A stretch of DNA of 64,000 bases from Paenibacillus sediminis (GCF_017873765.1 NZ_JAGGKP010000011.1:1-64000), one strand, 5' to 3'. Counted from the stretch's first letter, positions 15,048-24,030 are shown. Notes: generated from the letters alone by a model not told the origin. Numbers and translations: made by a program.

Positions 15048-16139
15048 TTGTTAACAGTAACGGACGCTAACTATCACGCGATCGTCCGCAAGCTCATCGC
15101 CGACGAACGAAAGGTACAACGTGGATTAAACGCTCAAAACCTCCCGTCAAAAGGCGCAGGCAATCGCGTCCGCAATCAGATTATACCGCGTCCGGGCTAT
15201 ACGTTTGTCGGCGCCGACCTTGGTCAAATTGAGCCGCGTATTATGGCGCACATCATGTACTCACGGTATGGCGATAACTCCATGCGGCAAATCTTCGTTG
15301 ATGGCGTCGACCTTTATACGACGATGGCGATGATGACGTTTAATCTACCGCAAGAGTATTGCGTCGACAAAGCGTACGATCCAACTCACACGTTTCAGCC
15401 GCGTAAGATGATGAAGACCGGCCAGCTAGCGGTCTCATACGATCAGTCACCGAAATCGTTCGCGAAGAAAATGAACGTTACGGAGGATGTTGCGCACATG
15501 TTCTTCGAGAACTTTGACCGCACGTTCCCGTCGTTTAAAACGATGGTTGCCGATATCCGTGACGGGATGCGAGCGAATGGTTACGTGGAAACACTCTTCG
15601 GACGTAAGCGCCGGTTTCCGGACTATAAGGCGACGGCCGCCGAGCAAGCGCGGAACGAGCAGCGGTTGATTCGCCTGTTCACCGAGCGGAAGCAGTTACG
15701 AGGCAAGCCACGCCTATCTGCGGCCGAAGAACGGAAGCTTACCGTTATCCAAGACGAAATCGACACGCTGCAAGAAAAACGCGGACTCGTCGGCTATTGG
15801 GAGCGCGCGGCATTTAACGCAGTCATTCAAGGTACGGGCGCCGACGTTCTCAAGCGTATTGGTATACGTATCGCGCAAATCTGCCGAGAGCGCGGATGGG
15901 AGTTTAACGCATCCATCCACGACGAGATTATCGTCAGCATTCCGGATGAGCAGGTAACGCCGGAGACGATCGCGTTGATTAACGACGTGATGACGAAGAC
16001 GTCCGAATTTAGCGTGCCGCTGACGACTGATATCGTAATCCAAAAACGCTGGATGATGGAGTACGTGCCTGGCGAGTGGGACTTCGATAATAACCGGCCA
16101 CTGCCGGAGTTCATCGGAAAGTACGGAGAAACCTATTAA
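15048..16139 (+). CDS. Family A DNA polymerase, C-terminal part (palm and fingers)
   Basis: 363 residues starting at TTG 15048 behind GAGGAG. It opens with LTVTDANYHAIVRKLIADER leading into NAQNLPS, the segment that normally follows TATGRYSSS. Motif A is DLGQIEPRIMAH (Asp57), motif B RKMMKTGQLAVSY (Arg119, Lys123), and motif C SIHDEIIVS (His291-Asp292). All catalytic residues needed for nucleotidyl transfer are here, so the enzyme must reassemble with the exonuclease half encoded at 13009. Confidence 0.9.
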   Translation: MLTVTDANYHAIVRKLIADERKVQRGLNAQNLPSKGAGNRVRNQIIPRPGYTFVGADLGQIEPRIMAHIMYSRYGDNSMRQIFVDGVDLYTTMAMMTFNLPQEYCVDKAYDPTHTFQPRKMMKTGQLAVSYDQSPKSFAKKMNVTEDVAHMFFENFDRTFPSFKTMVADIRDGMRANGYVETLFGRKRRFPDYKATAAEQARNEQRLIRLFTERKQLRGKPRLSAAEERKLTVIQDEIDTLQEKRGLVGYWERAAFNAVIQGTGADVLKRIGIRIAQICRERGWEFNASIHDEIIVSIPDEQVTPETIALINDVMTKTSEFSVPLTTDIVIQKRWMMEYVPGEWDFDNNRPLPEFIGKYGETY

Positions 16140-16157
16140 CGAAGGAGACGGTGCTTA

Positions 16158-16412
16158 ATGCTGAACAAAGAACAACAATTTGCCAGTGACATTTCGGAAT
16201 TAATCTGGTCCTTGTTTGACGAGGAAAGCGAAAACTATAGATACAATCTCGAAAACATAGATGCGACTGCCTTTTTCACGGGACTCGCGATGACATTCGG
16301 GATTATTTACAACAACTCGGCAGACGCTGACGAAGACTTTATCGGAGGCACACATCTCGCCAACCGTCTCGCGTTTCAATACTTGATGAATAACGGCAAG
16401 GAGGCCGCATAA
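16158..16412 (+). CDS. Hypothetical protein
   Basis: An 84-residue acidic, helical protein with GAAGGAGACGG upstream of ATG 16158. It lies between the polymerase and the clamp-like gene. Unassigned. Confidence 0.65.
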   Translation: MLNKEQQFASDISELIWSLFDEESENYRYNLENIDATAFFTGLAMTFGIIYNNSADADEDFIGGTHLANRLAFQYLMNNGKEAA

Positions 16413-17072
16413 ATGGCGATATCGCAAGCGAAGAAACTCGAACTCATTACGAAGCACGCGAAAAAGTTTACTGCAACTAGCGAAGCGACACCGGTATTAC
16501 AAGGCGTTCACTACAGCGCAGATGGCTCCGTAATTGCTACCGACCGTCACACGTTAATCCGCATCGGTGGCGCGCATAACTTTACGGAGGCGTTTACGTC
16601 ACACGCCAAAACAGGCGCAACGATTGACGGAACTTTTCCGGACACTTCGCGCATTATTCCGATGGAGTTACCGACACAGATCACGCTTATCCGCGTCGGA
16701 GCTAACCGCGATGATATTAACGGAGCTATTGCGCGCACAAAAGTAGCGCTCGAAGCCACGAAACTGTCCGGAAACAAGACGTACACTGCGCGCTTAACAC
16801 TCGTCGGCGCTGACGTCAGGCTGTCCGCGAATAACGACGACACACCGTTTAGGTTCTCGGCCGGAATTAACGCGGACATTTACGGACCTGACGCCGAGGT
16901 ATCGTTTAACGCGGAGTATCTTCTTAACGCACTCAACGTATTCAAGGACGCCGGTAGCACGCGAGTAATCATCGGTATTATTAGCGCGTCGTCACCGATC
17001 GTCCTGCGCGACGAAGAGAACGAGATTGACGTTGTTGTATTGCCGTACCGAGTACCGAAGGAGGCCGCATAA
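16413..17072 (+). CDS. DNA polymerase sliding-clamp-like protein (DnaN-like, short)
   Basis: A 219-residue protein with clamp-like features: TPVLQGVHYSADGSVIATDRHTLIRI resembles the N-terminal PILSGI...ATD-type start, and the C-terminus FNAEYLLNALNVF ... SSPIVLRDEENEIDVVVLPYRV resembles the FN-x2-YL-x-DAL ... PMR ending of bacterial beta clamps. Bacterial clamps have three domains (about 370 residues); this has room for about two, so it could assemble as a trimer or as a T4-like ring. It likely tethers the split polymerase. Confidence 0.65.
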   Translation: MAISQAKKLELITKHAKKFTATSEATPVLQGVHYSADGSVIATDRHTLIRIGGAHNFTEAFTSHAKTGATIDGTFPDTSRIIPMELPTQITLIRVGANRDDINGAIARTKVALEATKLSGNKTYTARLTLVGADVRLSANNDDTPFRFSAGINADIYGPDAEVSFNAEYLLNALNVFKDAGSTRVIIGIISASSPIVLRDEENEIDVVVLPYRVPKEAA

Positions 17073-17564
17073 ATGGAACGCGAAACAACAACGTACACAT
17101 GTCCGCAATGCCGGCGACAAAGCCGCGTACTCGCGGACGAATACGGCGACCACGGCTGCCCATGCGGGTGGGAACCGGACTATGACGAAGGGGGGGATGA
17201 CGGGCGAGTGGAAAACGTTATTGAGAAACTGCGCGAATTGGAAGCGAAGGTGGACGCAGAGCGCTGGCCGATAGTTGGTGACGGTAACTGGCGCGAGATT
17301 GCCGATATTCTTGACGCATACGAGCCGGAAGGCTATGAAATAGACGTAGTTGCCGAGAAGTTTGGCGGAGGTGGACGCTGGTTCACAACGGAGGACATCA
17401 CGTATAAGGTGACGCAGTCTGACGGGAAGGTCGCGTATTTCTCCGTTAATAGAGAGCGTCCGGCCACGGAAATGCAGGAAGGCGGAGACTTTTCGTATGG
17501 AATCCGCGAAGTCGTACCGAAAGAAGTCACAGTCATCAAATACGTTGCCGGGAGGTCCGCGTAA
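17073..17564 (+). CDS. Zinc-ribbon hypothetical protein
   Basis: 163 residues starting with TTYTCPQCRRQ and CPCGWEPDY, a four-cysteine zinc ribbon, followed by a helical linker (VIEKLRELEAKVDAERW) and a second domain rich in beta strands. The start overlaps the neighbouring operon tightly (GAAGGAGGCC upstream). Function unknown. Confidence 0.65.
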   Translation: MERETTTYTCPQCRRQSRVLADEYGDHGCPCGWEPDYDEGGDDGRVENVIEKLRELEAKVDAERWPIVGDGNWREIADILDAYEPEGYEIDVVAEKFGGGGRWFTTEDITYKVTQSDGKVAYFSVNRERPATEMQEGGDFSYGIREVVPKEVTVIKYVAGRSA

Positions 17565-18200
17565 TGCTCGCACCCGAAATCATAACCGTTATCGATATTG
17601 AAACGACCGGACTTGACCCGCATCTCGATCACATTACGGAAATCGCCGCTATACGTGCGGAAGTTGGCGCTGATGGCTCGGTACGCGAAATTGGCCGATT
17701 CCAAACGTTTGTTGCGTTGCCGGATGGCGTGAATATTCCGCCAGAGATTACGGAGTTAACGCGCATTAGTGACGATGACTTGCGCGGGGCTCCGGATATT
17801 ACAGCGGCCTCGTTAGCTCTAGAATTTTGGCTAGAGGGGTCATTGGTAATTTCGCATAACGCCCCGTTCGATTTGGCGTTTTTGGGAACGATACATCCGG
17901 ATTCATTCGCCTGCACTCGTGCCATGTCGCGCCTGGTCGATCCGGACGAAAGCGCACGCCTTGGCGGACTGCTGCACGCGCTATGGCATCGAATTGAACG
18001 GACACCATCGCGCGATGAATGACGTAGAGGCAACATTGCAGCTTTACGTTAATTTGCGGAAGAAGGCGCTAGAGTCCGGTATCGACTACCGAAACGTTGT
18101 CGTAGACAGTCCGGAGCGCCCACTGACGTATACACCGCTTGGTGCGCGAGTGATTACGATAAATAAAACGAAGGAGATGGCGAAGAATGAAGATCGTTGA
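17564..18200 (+). CDS. DnaQ-like DEDDh 3'-5' exonuclease, interrupted by a frameshift
   Basis: Frame 1 (ATG 17564) encodes ITVIDIETTGLD (Exo I), a region like VISHNAPFDLAFL (Exo II), then runs into a stop at 18022 without Exo III. The expected Exo III, RYGIELNGHHRAMNDVEATLQLY with His and Asp, is in the next frame from about 17970 to 18200. Skipping one C in CTGCTGC near 17970-17976 joins the two into a normal exonuclease of about 211 residues. It is either a +1 programmed frameshift, a pseudogene, or a sequencing error. The end overlaps the next gene. Confidence 0.75.
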
Positions 18201-18441
18201 GACGCATAGTATCGACAATAGCGGTTATGAGTATGACGGAAAGGGTTCGCTGACGGTTGACGTAGAGGACGATGCAGGAAACAGCGTTAGCGTCGACATT
18301 AGCGCGGGCGAGCCGGAAGATGCTGTATTCTTCCGCGATCTTAACGGTGCGTATAAAATATCTCGCGCAATTAAACTTGCGTATGAGGCCGGCAAGCGTG
18401 GCGAGGCGTTTGAATACGAACTTATTAAGGAGGCGGTTTAA
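18187..18441 (+). CDS. Hypothetical protein
   Basis: An 84-residue acidic protein starting at ATG 18187 with AAGGAGATGG upstream; it overlaps the exonuclease end by 14 bases. No domain recognised. Confidence 0.65.
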   Translation: MKIVETHSIDNSGYEYDGKGSLTVDVEDDAGNSVSVDISAGEPEDAVFFRDLNGAYKISRAIKLAYEAGKRGEAFEYELIKEAV

Positions 18442-19458
18442 ATTACGCAACAAATCGCAGACAAAATCGCGCAAGACTTTACGCAGTTTCTTAACGAATG
18501 GCATTCCGCGCCCGAAGTGTACGACGACGCACTCGACGCGCAGATACATCGTTGGTACTTCGATTACCTAACGGATAATACACGCAAGGTATGGCCTGCG
18601 CGGGGTATTCCGTATTTCTCACCGTCGGCCGCCAACGCAGACGCACGCGGACTCTACGAAAAGATGCGCGGCGCGAAGAAAGAGCAAACGGAGCGACCGG
18701 CGCATCAAGGACGTTGGACGCGAATAGGTACGGCTATCGGCGATACGATTCAGCGCGATATTCTATTCGCGGAGGCACACGCCAAGAGTCCGAATTTCAG
18801 ATTCGAGCGAAACGACCGCGGCGAGCCGATGTTCGAGGACTTCGCGAAGATTAACACGGTTATCGAGCATAACGGAAAAGTGTTCTCGCTATTCGGAACC
18901 TGCGACGGAATTATGCGGTACGTGTCGGAGGATGGCGAGGTACTACGTGTCGGACTCGAAGTCAAAAGTAAGCAGACTACGTTCTCGATGACGTCGGCGT
19001 ATTCAACGCGCAATGGTCCGAAAGAGGATCACGTTAAGCAGTGCGTGTGCTATTCGAAAATGTATTGTGTGGACTATTACGTAATCCTCTACGTGAACGC
19101 GTCGAAAAAGTCGTGGAATATGACCGCGGATGAATTCGAAAAGAGTCCGGATATCGCGGCGTTTGGCGTGTATATTACGGACGAGATGCGCGACGAGGTG
19201 CTCGATCACTTCGCGGGGATTGTAGACGCGGCGGAAACAGGCAATCCGCCGAAACTCGATCTCGACAAATGGTTATTCAACGACTTCAAGCGGGCGATTG
19301 CGTTATCCCTTTCGGACGACGAGCTCGTGGCAATCCAACGGGAAGTGACCGCGCTACAACGGTCGGGATTGCCGGATTGGAAGAAGCGCGGACCAGCGGA
19401 AGCGCTCGAATTTATCCTCGCGGTAAGAAGCGAAGACCAAGCGAAGGAGGCGGCGTAA
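18442..19458 (+). CDS. RecB/Cas4-like PD-(D/E)XK nuclease
   Basis: 338 residues if it starts at ATT 18442, eight bases after AAGGAGG; coding-like sequence (TQQIADKIAQDFTQFLNEWHS) extends up to it, well before the first GTG (18517), which has no ribosome binding site. Nuclease motifs are GTCDGIMRY (Asp), GLEVKSKQ (E-x-K) and HVKQCVCYSKMY (Q-x3-Y), the RecB-family order. It likely acts in recombination or DNA degradation near the RuvC-like gene. Confidence 0.8.
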   Translation: MTQQIADKIAQDFTQFLNEWHSAPEVYDDALDAQIHRWYFDYLTDNTRKVWPARGIPYFSPSAANADARGLYEKMRGAKKEQTERPAHQGRWTRIGTAIGDTIQRDILFAEAHAKSPNFRFERNDRGEPMFEDFAKINTVIEHNGKVFSLFGTCDGIMRYVSEDGEVLRVGLEVKSKQTTFSMTSAYSTRNGPKEDHVKQCVCYSKMYCVDYYVILYVNASKKSWNMTADEFEKSPDIAAFGVYITDEMRDEVLDHFAGIVDAAETGNPPKLDLDKWLFNDFKRAIALSLSDDELVAIQREVTALQRSGLPDWKKRGPAEALEFILAVRSEDQAKEAA

Positions 19459-19671
19459 ATGAAATACGTAAATCGAATCGTATCATCGTTAGTTTTAACG
19501 GGAGTATACGGGGCGGCGGTCGCGTTTTGGTACTTCGTAATCATCGCGATTAAGGAGTCGTCGACGGGAGTAGCGGTTTTATTAATCGCAATATTGGCAT
19601 TATCGACCGGAGTTGTATTCGCATCGCTAAGGGGAGGCGCGGACACTGACGAAGCCAAAACAGGGCGTTAA
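19459..19671 (+). CDS. Small membrane protein with two predicted helices
   Basis: A 70-residue protein with hydrophobic segments at about 9-30 and 37-57 and a charged C-terminal tail. ATG with AAGGAGG upstream. Its end overlaps the RuvC-like gene. Function unknown. Confidence 0.65.
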   Translation: MKYVNRIVSSLVLTGVYGAAVAFWYFVIIAIKESSTGVAVLLIAILALSTGVVFASLRGGADTDEAKTGR

Positions 19672-20197
19672 AACGCGTCACGCCGGACTCGACTTATCGT
19701 TAACATCGCCTGGATTCGCGGTAATCGACGTAATCGACCGCGTTCCCTATCTCGTAGCGACTTCGCATGTCAAGACGGAGCCATCCGATAACGCCGCGTT
19801 GCGCTATCGCCTTATCGAGGCGCACGCGCTCCTCTTTTTCCGCGAGCACCGCCCGTTTACTGGCGCTATCGCACGCGAGATATGGCCGCCGAGCCGTAAC
19901 TACGCGCAGAACGATAAGGTGCACGGAGCGTGGTCGGCGGTTGACCGCGCGCTGGCTTCGCTCGGCCTTGCGGTTGCTGCGAATATTACGCCGACGAGCG
20001 TTAAGAAGATCGTAACGGGCAGCGGAAAAGCGGAGAAGGCGGATGTCGCGCAAGCGGTGCGAAAGTGGCTGCGATTACCGGATGATTACCGATTCGCGAC
20101 CGATGATGAAAGCGATGCGGCTGCGGTTATTCTAGCGCACTTGATAAGCGAAAATTTAATCGGAGGGATTGCCCCGCGTGAGCGAACTCGCCCGTAA
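19646..20197 (+). CDS. RuvC-like Holliday-junction resolvase
   Basis: 183 residues, close to the usual RuvC size, if it starts at CTG 19646, eight bases after GGGGAGG. The catalytic start HAGLDLSLTSPGFAVID precedes the first ATG (19799), so the ATG cannot be the true start. Further motifs: a middle acid in GAIAREIWPP, and the final DDESDAAAVILAHL (D-x2-D pattern). It would resolve branched DNA before packaging. Confidence 0.78.
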   Translation: MTKPKQGVKTRHAGLDLSLTSPGFAVIDVIDRVPYLVATSHVKTEPSDNAALRYRLIEAHALLFFREHRPFTGAIAREIWPPSRNYAQNDKVHGAWSAVDRALASLGLAVAANITPTSVKKIVTGSGKAEKADVAQAVRKWLRLPDDYRFATDDESDAAAVILAHLISENLIGGIAPRERTRP

Positions 20198-20348
20198 ACT
20201 TCTCGAATTTCAACGTTATGATGTCGTCATGCTCGAACGATCTGTCCGCATACAGCGCGAAATTCTCGCGGACTATGAAGCGCGGTTAGCACAAGCGCGT
20301 AAACGTCTCGCGGAAGCGGAAGATCATCTGATACAGAAAATAGAATAG
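20178..20348 (+). CDS. Small coiled-coil protein
   Basis: A 56-residue frame from GTG 20178 with GGAGGG upstream. It is almost wholly a charged helix (ERSVRIQREILADYEARLAQ and on), typical of a coiled coil. It overlaps the resolvase end and precedes the reductase. Unassigned. Confidence 0.6.
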   Translation: MSELARKLLEFQRYDVVMLERSVRIQREILADYEARLAQARKRLAEAEDHLIQKIE

Positions 20349-20360
20349 GAGAGATGTCAT

Positions 20361-22676
20361 ATCAACGTACCTACACTTGTAACCAAACCGAATAACCGCC
20401 AGATGGCGTATGAGCCTGAGCGTATTACCGCGTACGCCAACCGTGTACTTTCCGGCCTCACCAACGTTAACCGTGAGCGCCTTGTACGCGGAGTATTGTC
20501 GAAGATACAGCGCGAATCCATATCAGCGGAGGATATTACGCAGGCGTTCATTATGTCAGCGCTCGAGCTCGTATCACGTGAGGAACCGGAATGGAAATAC
20601 GCGGCCGCCCGCGCTCTGTTAACGTCGCTATACAAGAAGGCTGCGGTTAATCGGCGTTATAAATCGTACACGGACCGTCCGTATGGCGCATTCTATCCGA
20701 TGGTCGCGGACATGGTACAGCGCGGTCTCTATCGCGAGGAATTAACGCAAGCCTATACGAAGGAGCAAATCGAGGAGCTCGGCGCAGTTATCGATCCGTC
20801 GCGCGACTTACTCTTCGACTATATCGGACTCCTCACGTTGGCTGAGCGTTATTTGACGGGCGACTTCGACGGTAAGACCGTTGAGCTTCCGCAGGAGCGT
20901 TATATGGTAATCGCTATGTTCCTAATGCACACGGAACCGGAAGATAAGCGGATGGAACTCGTTAAGGAAGCGTACTGGGCGATGAGCAATCTGTATATGA
21001 CAGCGGCGACTCCGACCATGTCTAACGCGGGTAAAGCAACGGGCGGTCAACTATCATCGTGCTTTATTGATACCGTGGACGATTCGCTAGAAGGCATATT
21101 CGATTCTAATACGGACGTTGCACGTCTAAGTAAAATGGGCGGCGGTATCGGCGTCTATCTTGGTAAAGTACGGGCACGCGGATCAGACATTCGCGGACAT
21201 AAAAACACAAGCTCAGGCGTTATTCCATGGATTCGCCAGCTTAATAATACGGCCGTTAGCGTGGATCAACTAGGAACACGCAAGGGTGCGATCTCCGTTT
21301 ATCTCGACGTATTCCATAAAGACATTCTAGCGTTCCTCGACCTCAAGCTAAATAACGGAGACGAACGGTTGAGAGCGCACGATATATTTCATGGCGTGTG
21401 TATTCCGGATTTGTTTATGGAAGCGGTAGAAGCTCGCGCAGATTGGACGCTATTCTGTCCGCATGAAGTCCGCTCACTCTTCGGATGGGGACTCGAAGAC
21501 TTCTACGATGAGAGCGTAGGTAGCGGATCATTCCGAGAGAAGTACGCCGAAGCCGTAGCGCATCCGTTACTTCCGCGAATTACCGTGCCGGCAATCGATA
21601 TTATGAAGCGGATTATGAAATCGCAGCTCGAAACGGGAACCCCGTATATGTTTTATCGCGATACGGTTAACCGCGCGAACCCGAATAGCCACCGTGGAAT
21701 GATTTATTCGTCCAATCTGTGTACGGAGATCATGCAGAACCAATCGCCAACCGTTACCGAATCGGAAGAGCTCGTTACGAAAGACGGACAGACGCGCATC
21801 GTTATTACGAAGATTCCGGGCGACTTCGTTGTCTGTAACTTGAACTCGATTAACCTAGCGCGGGCTATTCCGGACGATATACTAGAACGTTTGATTCCGA
21901 TTCAGGTCCGCATGCTCGATAACGTGATCGATATCAATAACATCGAAATTCTACAAGCGCAGCATACGAATCAGCAATATCGCGCGGTCGGCCTCGGCAC
22001 GTTCGGACTTCACCATTTACTCGCGCTGAAAGGTATCCGTTGGGAATCCGACGAAGCGGTCGCGTATAACGACGAATTGTACGAGCGTATTAATTACCTC
22101 GCGATTAAAGCGAGCGCTGAGTTGGCGAAAGAGAAAGGCGCTTACCCTGCGTTCGAGGGGAGCGATTGGCAAACGGGTAATTATTTCATGAAACGTTATA
22201 CGGAGGAGTCCGACGACGGCGAGGTACTAAGCATGGACGGAATGTGGCACGATCTAATGCTCGAAGTAAGGGGCGGCGGTATCCGCAACGGTTATCTTAT
22301 AGCGGTAGCACCAAACGGATCAACGTCCATCATCGCGGGGTCAACCGCAAGTATCGATCCGATATACGAGCAGTTATCGTACGAGGAGAAGACAACGTAT
22401 AAGATTGCGAATCCAGCGCCGGACCTTTCGCCTAAAACGATATGGTTTTATAAAACCGCGTTTACAATCGATCAACACTGGTCTATTAAAGCGGCGGCTG
22501 CACGTCAGCGTCACATTGACCAAGCGCAGTCATTTAACTTATACGTTACGCCGGATATTAAGGCGTCGGCATTCTTAGCGTTACATATTGACGCGTGGAA
22601 AAGCGGTGTGAAATCGACGTATTACGTTAGGAGTCGCGCGTTAACGATCGAAGAGTGCGAGAGCTGCGCGTCTTAA
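20361..22676 (+). CDS. nrdA: Ribonucleotide reductase, class I, large (alpha) subunit
   Basis: 771 residues from ATC 20361, nine bases after AGGAG; the first ATG (20403) has no ribosome binding site. Recognisable features: an N-terminal cone-like helical segment, TPTMSNAG, KMGGGIGVYLGKVRARGS, the active-site pair NLCTEI, VCNLNSINLA, and the C-terminal redox pair CESC. It reduces ribonucleotides to deoxyribonucleotides with the beta subunit encoded next. Confidence 0.93.
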   Translation: MNVPTLVTKPNNRQMAYEPERITAYANRVLSGLTNVNRERLVRGVLSKIQRESISAEDITQAFIMSALELVSREEPEWKYAAARALLTSLYKKAAVNRRYKSYTDRPYGAFYPMVADMVQRGLYREELTQAYTKEQIEELGAVIDPSRDLLFDYIGLLTLAERYLTGDFDGKTVELPQERYMVIAMFLMHTEPEDKRMELVKEAYWAMSNLYMTAATPTMSNAGKATGGQLSSCFIDTVDDSLEGIFDSNTDVARLSKMGGGIGVYLGKVRARGSDIRGHKNTSSGVIPWIRQLNNTAVSVDQLGTRKGAISVYLDVFHKDILAFLDLKLNNGDERLRAHDIFHGVCIPDLFMEAVEARADWTLFCPHEVRSLFGWGLEDFYDESVGSGSFREKYAEAVAHPLLPRITVPAIDIMKRIMKSQLETGTPYMFYRDTVNRANPNSHRGMIYSSNLCTEIMQNQSPTVTESEELVTKDGQTRIVITKIPGDFVVCNLNSINLARAIPDDILERLIPIQVRMLDNVIDINNIEILQAQHTNQQYRAVGLGTFGLHHLLALKGIRWESDEAVAYNDELYERINYLAIKASAELAKEKGAYPAFEGSDWQTGNYFMKRYTEESDDGEVLSMDGMWHDLMLEVRGGGIRNGYLIAVAPNGSTSIIAGSTASIDPIYEQLSYEEKTTYKIANPAPDLSPKTIWFYKTAFTIDQHWSIKAAAARQRHIDQAQSFNLYVTPDIKASAFLALHIDAWKSGVKSTYYVRSRALTIEECESCAS

Positions 22677-22700
22677 TATATACGAAAAGGGAGCGATTAT

Positions 22701-23732
22701 TTGCGTCTACAAACGATATTCAACACGGAAGCGCCGAATAAATCAACGCGGATTATTAACGGGGAAAACTCCGGCATTCTAAACTGGAACGATATCCGTA
22801 TGCCGCATATGTATAAGCTGTATAAAGTCCTGCTGCTCAATCACTGGATCGCGGATGAGATTCCGATGTCTAAGGATGCGCAGCAGTTTCCGACGCTTGA
22901 TCCGGAAGAACAGCGCACGTTTAAGATAAACATATCGTTACTAGCCGTTCTCGATTCGATGCAGACGATGTTCGTCGGCGATGTTAAGCGTTATTTTACG
23001 GATAGCTCACTCGAAGCAATATCCGCAATTATCGGGCAGCAAGAAGTCGTCCACAATCAATCGTATTCATACGTATTGTCATCGATAGTTTCCGACAAGG
23101 AACAGCGCGAGATATTCGAATACTGGAAACATGATCCGGTATTACTCGAACGGAATACGTTTATCAGCGGTATCTACCAAGCGTTCCGCGACGATCCGAA
23201 TCCGCAGACGTTTTTCCAGGCGATGGTCGCCGACCTTATCCTCGAAGGCATTTTCTTCTACAGTACATTTGCGTTCTTCTACAACTTGGCGCGCGATCAG
23301 AAGATGATGGGGACGTCGCAAATGGTATCTTATATACAAAGAGACGAGAACCAACACTGCTATTTCTTCGCGGAAGTATTCAAGCAGCTACTAGCGGATT
23401 TTCCGGAGCTCGACACGCAGGCTAACCGCTATTACGTATACGCGACGATTGACCGCGCCGTCGAACTCGAAACGAATTGGGCGCATTATACGCTCGCTAA
23501 CGTACGCGGCATCGATTTAACGGAGTTGTCCGCTTACATCCGTTACATGGCGAATAGTCGCCTGCGGCTAATGGGGCTCGATAAAGCGTACACCGGCGTC
23601 GATACGAATCCGATGCCGTGGATTCGTCCGTTTAGTGACGATGCGCTTAACGCAACGAAAACGGATTTCTTCGAAGGGAAATCGCGTAACTACGGTAAGG
23701 TATCGGACGATAACGGATTCGACGATTTATAA
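22701..23732 (+). CDS. nrdF: Ribonucleotide reductase, class I, small (beta) subunit
   Basis: 343 residues, TTG start with AAAGGGAG upstream. The metal-site pattern is present: LDSMQTMFVGD, QQEVVHNQSYSY (E-x2-H with the radical Tyr region), LEGIFFYSTFAF, and RDENQHCYF (E-x2-H). It generates the radical for the alpha subunit. It closes the nrd operon with a terminator. Confidence 0.93.
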   Translation: MRLQTIFNTEAPNKSTRIINGENSGILNWNDIRMPHMYKLYKVLLLNHWIADEIPMSKDAQQFPTLDPEEQRTFKINISLLAVLDSMQTMFVGDVKRYFTDSSLEAISAIIGQQEVVHNQSYSYVLSSIVSDKEQREIFEYWKHDPVLLERNTFISGIYQAFRDDPNPQTFFQAMVADLILEGIFFYSTFAFFYNLARDQKMMGTSQMVSYIQRDENQHCYFFAEVFKQLLADFPELDTQANRYYVYATIDRAVELETNWAHYTLANVRGIDLTELSAYIRYMANSRLRLMGLDKAYTGVDTNPMPWIRPFSDDALNATKTDFFEGKSRNYGKVSDDNGFDDL

Positions 23733-23738
23733 GTAACG

Positions 23739-23774
23739 AAAGCGGAGGGCCTGCGATGGTCTTCCGCTTTTTTT
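23739..23774 (+). terminator. Terminator of the nrd operon
   Basis: AAAGCGGA at 23739 pairs with TTCCGCTTT at 23762 around a small internal loop, followed by TTTTATT. Confidence 0.85.
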
Positions 23775-23781
23775 ATTATCG

Positions 23782-23829
23782 ATGTCCCAAAACGCGAATG
23801 TTCTGTCCGTATAAAAGTGTAAGACGAAA
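23782..23829 (+). promoter_or_regulatory. Copy 3 of the TGTCC-21-TGTCC promoter-like motif
   Basis: TGTCCCAA at 23783 and TGTCCGTATA at 23804 share the 21-base offset, with a 19-base left block nearly identical to copy 1. It follows a terminator directly and precedes the operon starting at 23854, as a promoter would. Confidence 0.65.
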
Positions 23830-23853
23830 TAACACGGAAAGGAGGCGGAGACT

Positions 23854-24009
23854 ATACGCATATTATTCGGATTTTCTGCGCTATGGTGGGCGTTAATTTT
23901 CATTCTGTTTATTACCGGAGTGTATACGCCAAGCGCGGTTGTAATCGGAATCGGCATGTTGAACTCGGTACTATTATTCGCAACGCAAGCGCTTGATCGC
24001 GACAAATAA
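23854..24009 (+). CDS. Small membrane protein with ATA start
   Basis: A 51-residue frame with AAGGAGG ending eight bases before ATA 23854. It has two hydrophobic segments (LFGFSALWWALIFILFITGV and VVIGIGMLNSVLLFATQ). No ATG, GTG or TTG lies at a usable distance. It opens the operon behind motif copy 3. Confidence 0.6.
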   Translation: MRILFGFSALWWALIFILFITGVYTPSAVVIGIGMLNSVLLFATQALDRDK

Positions 24010-24030
24010 ACGGAGGAGGTATACGTATCT

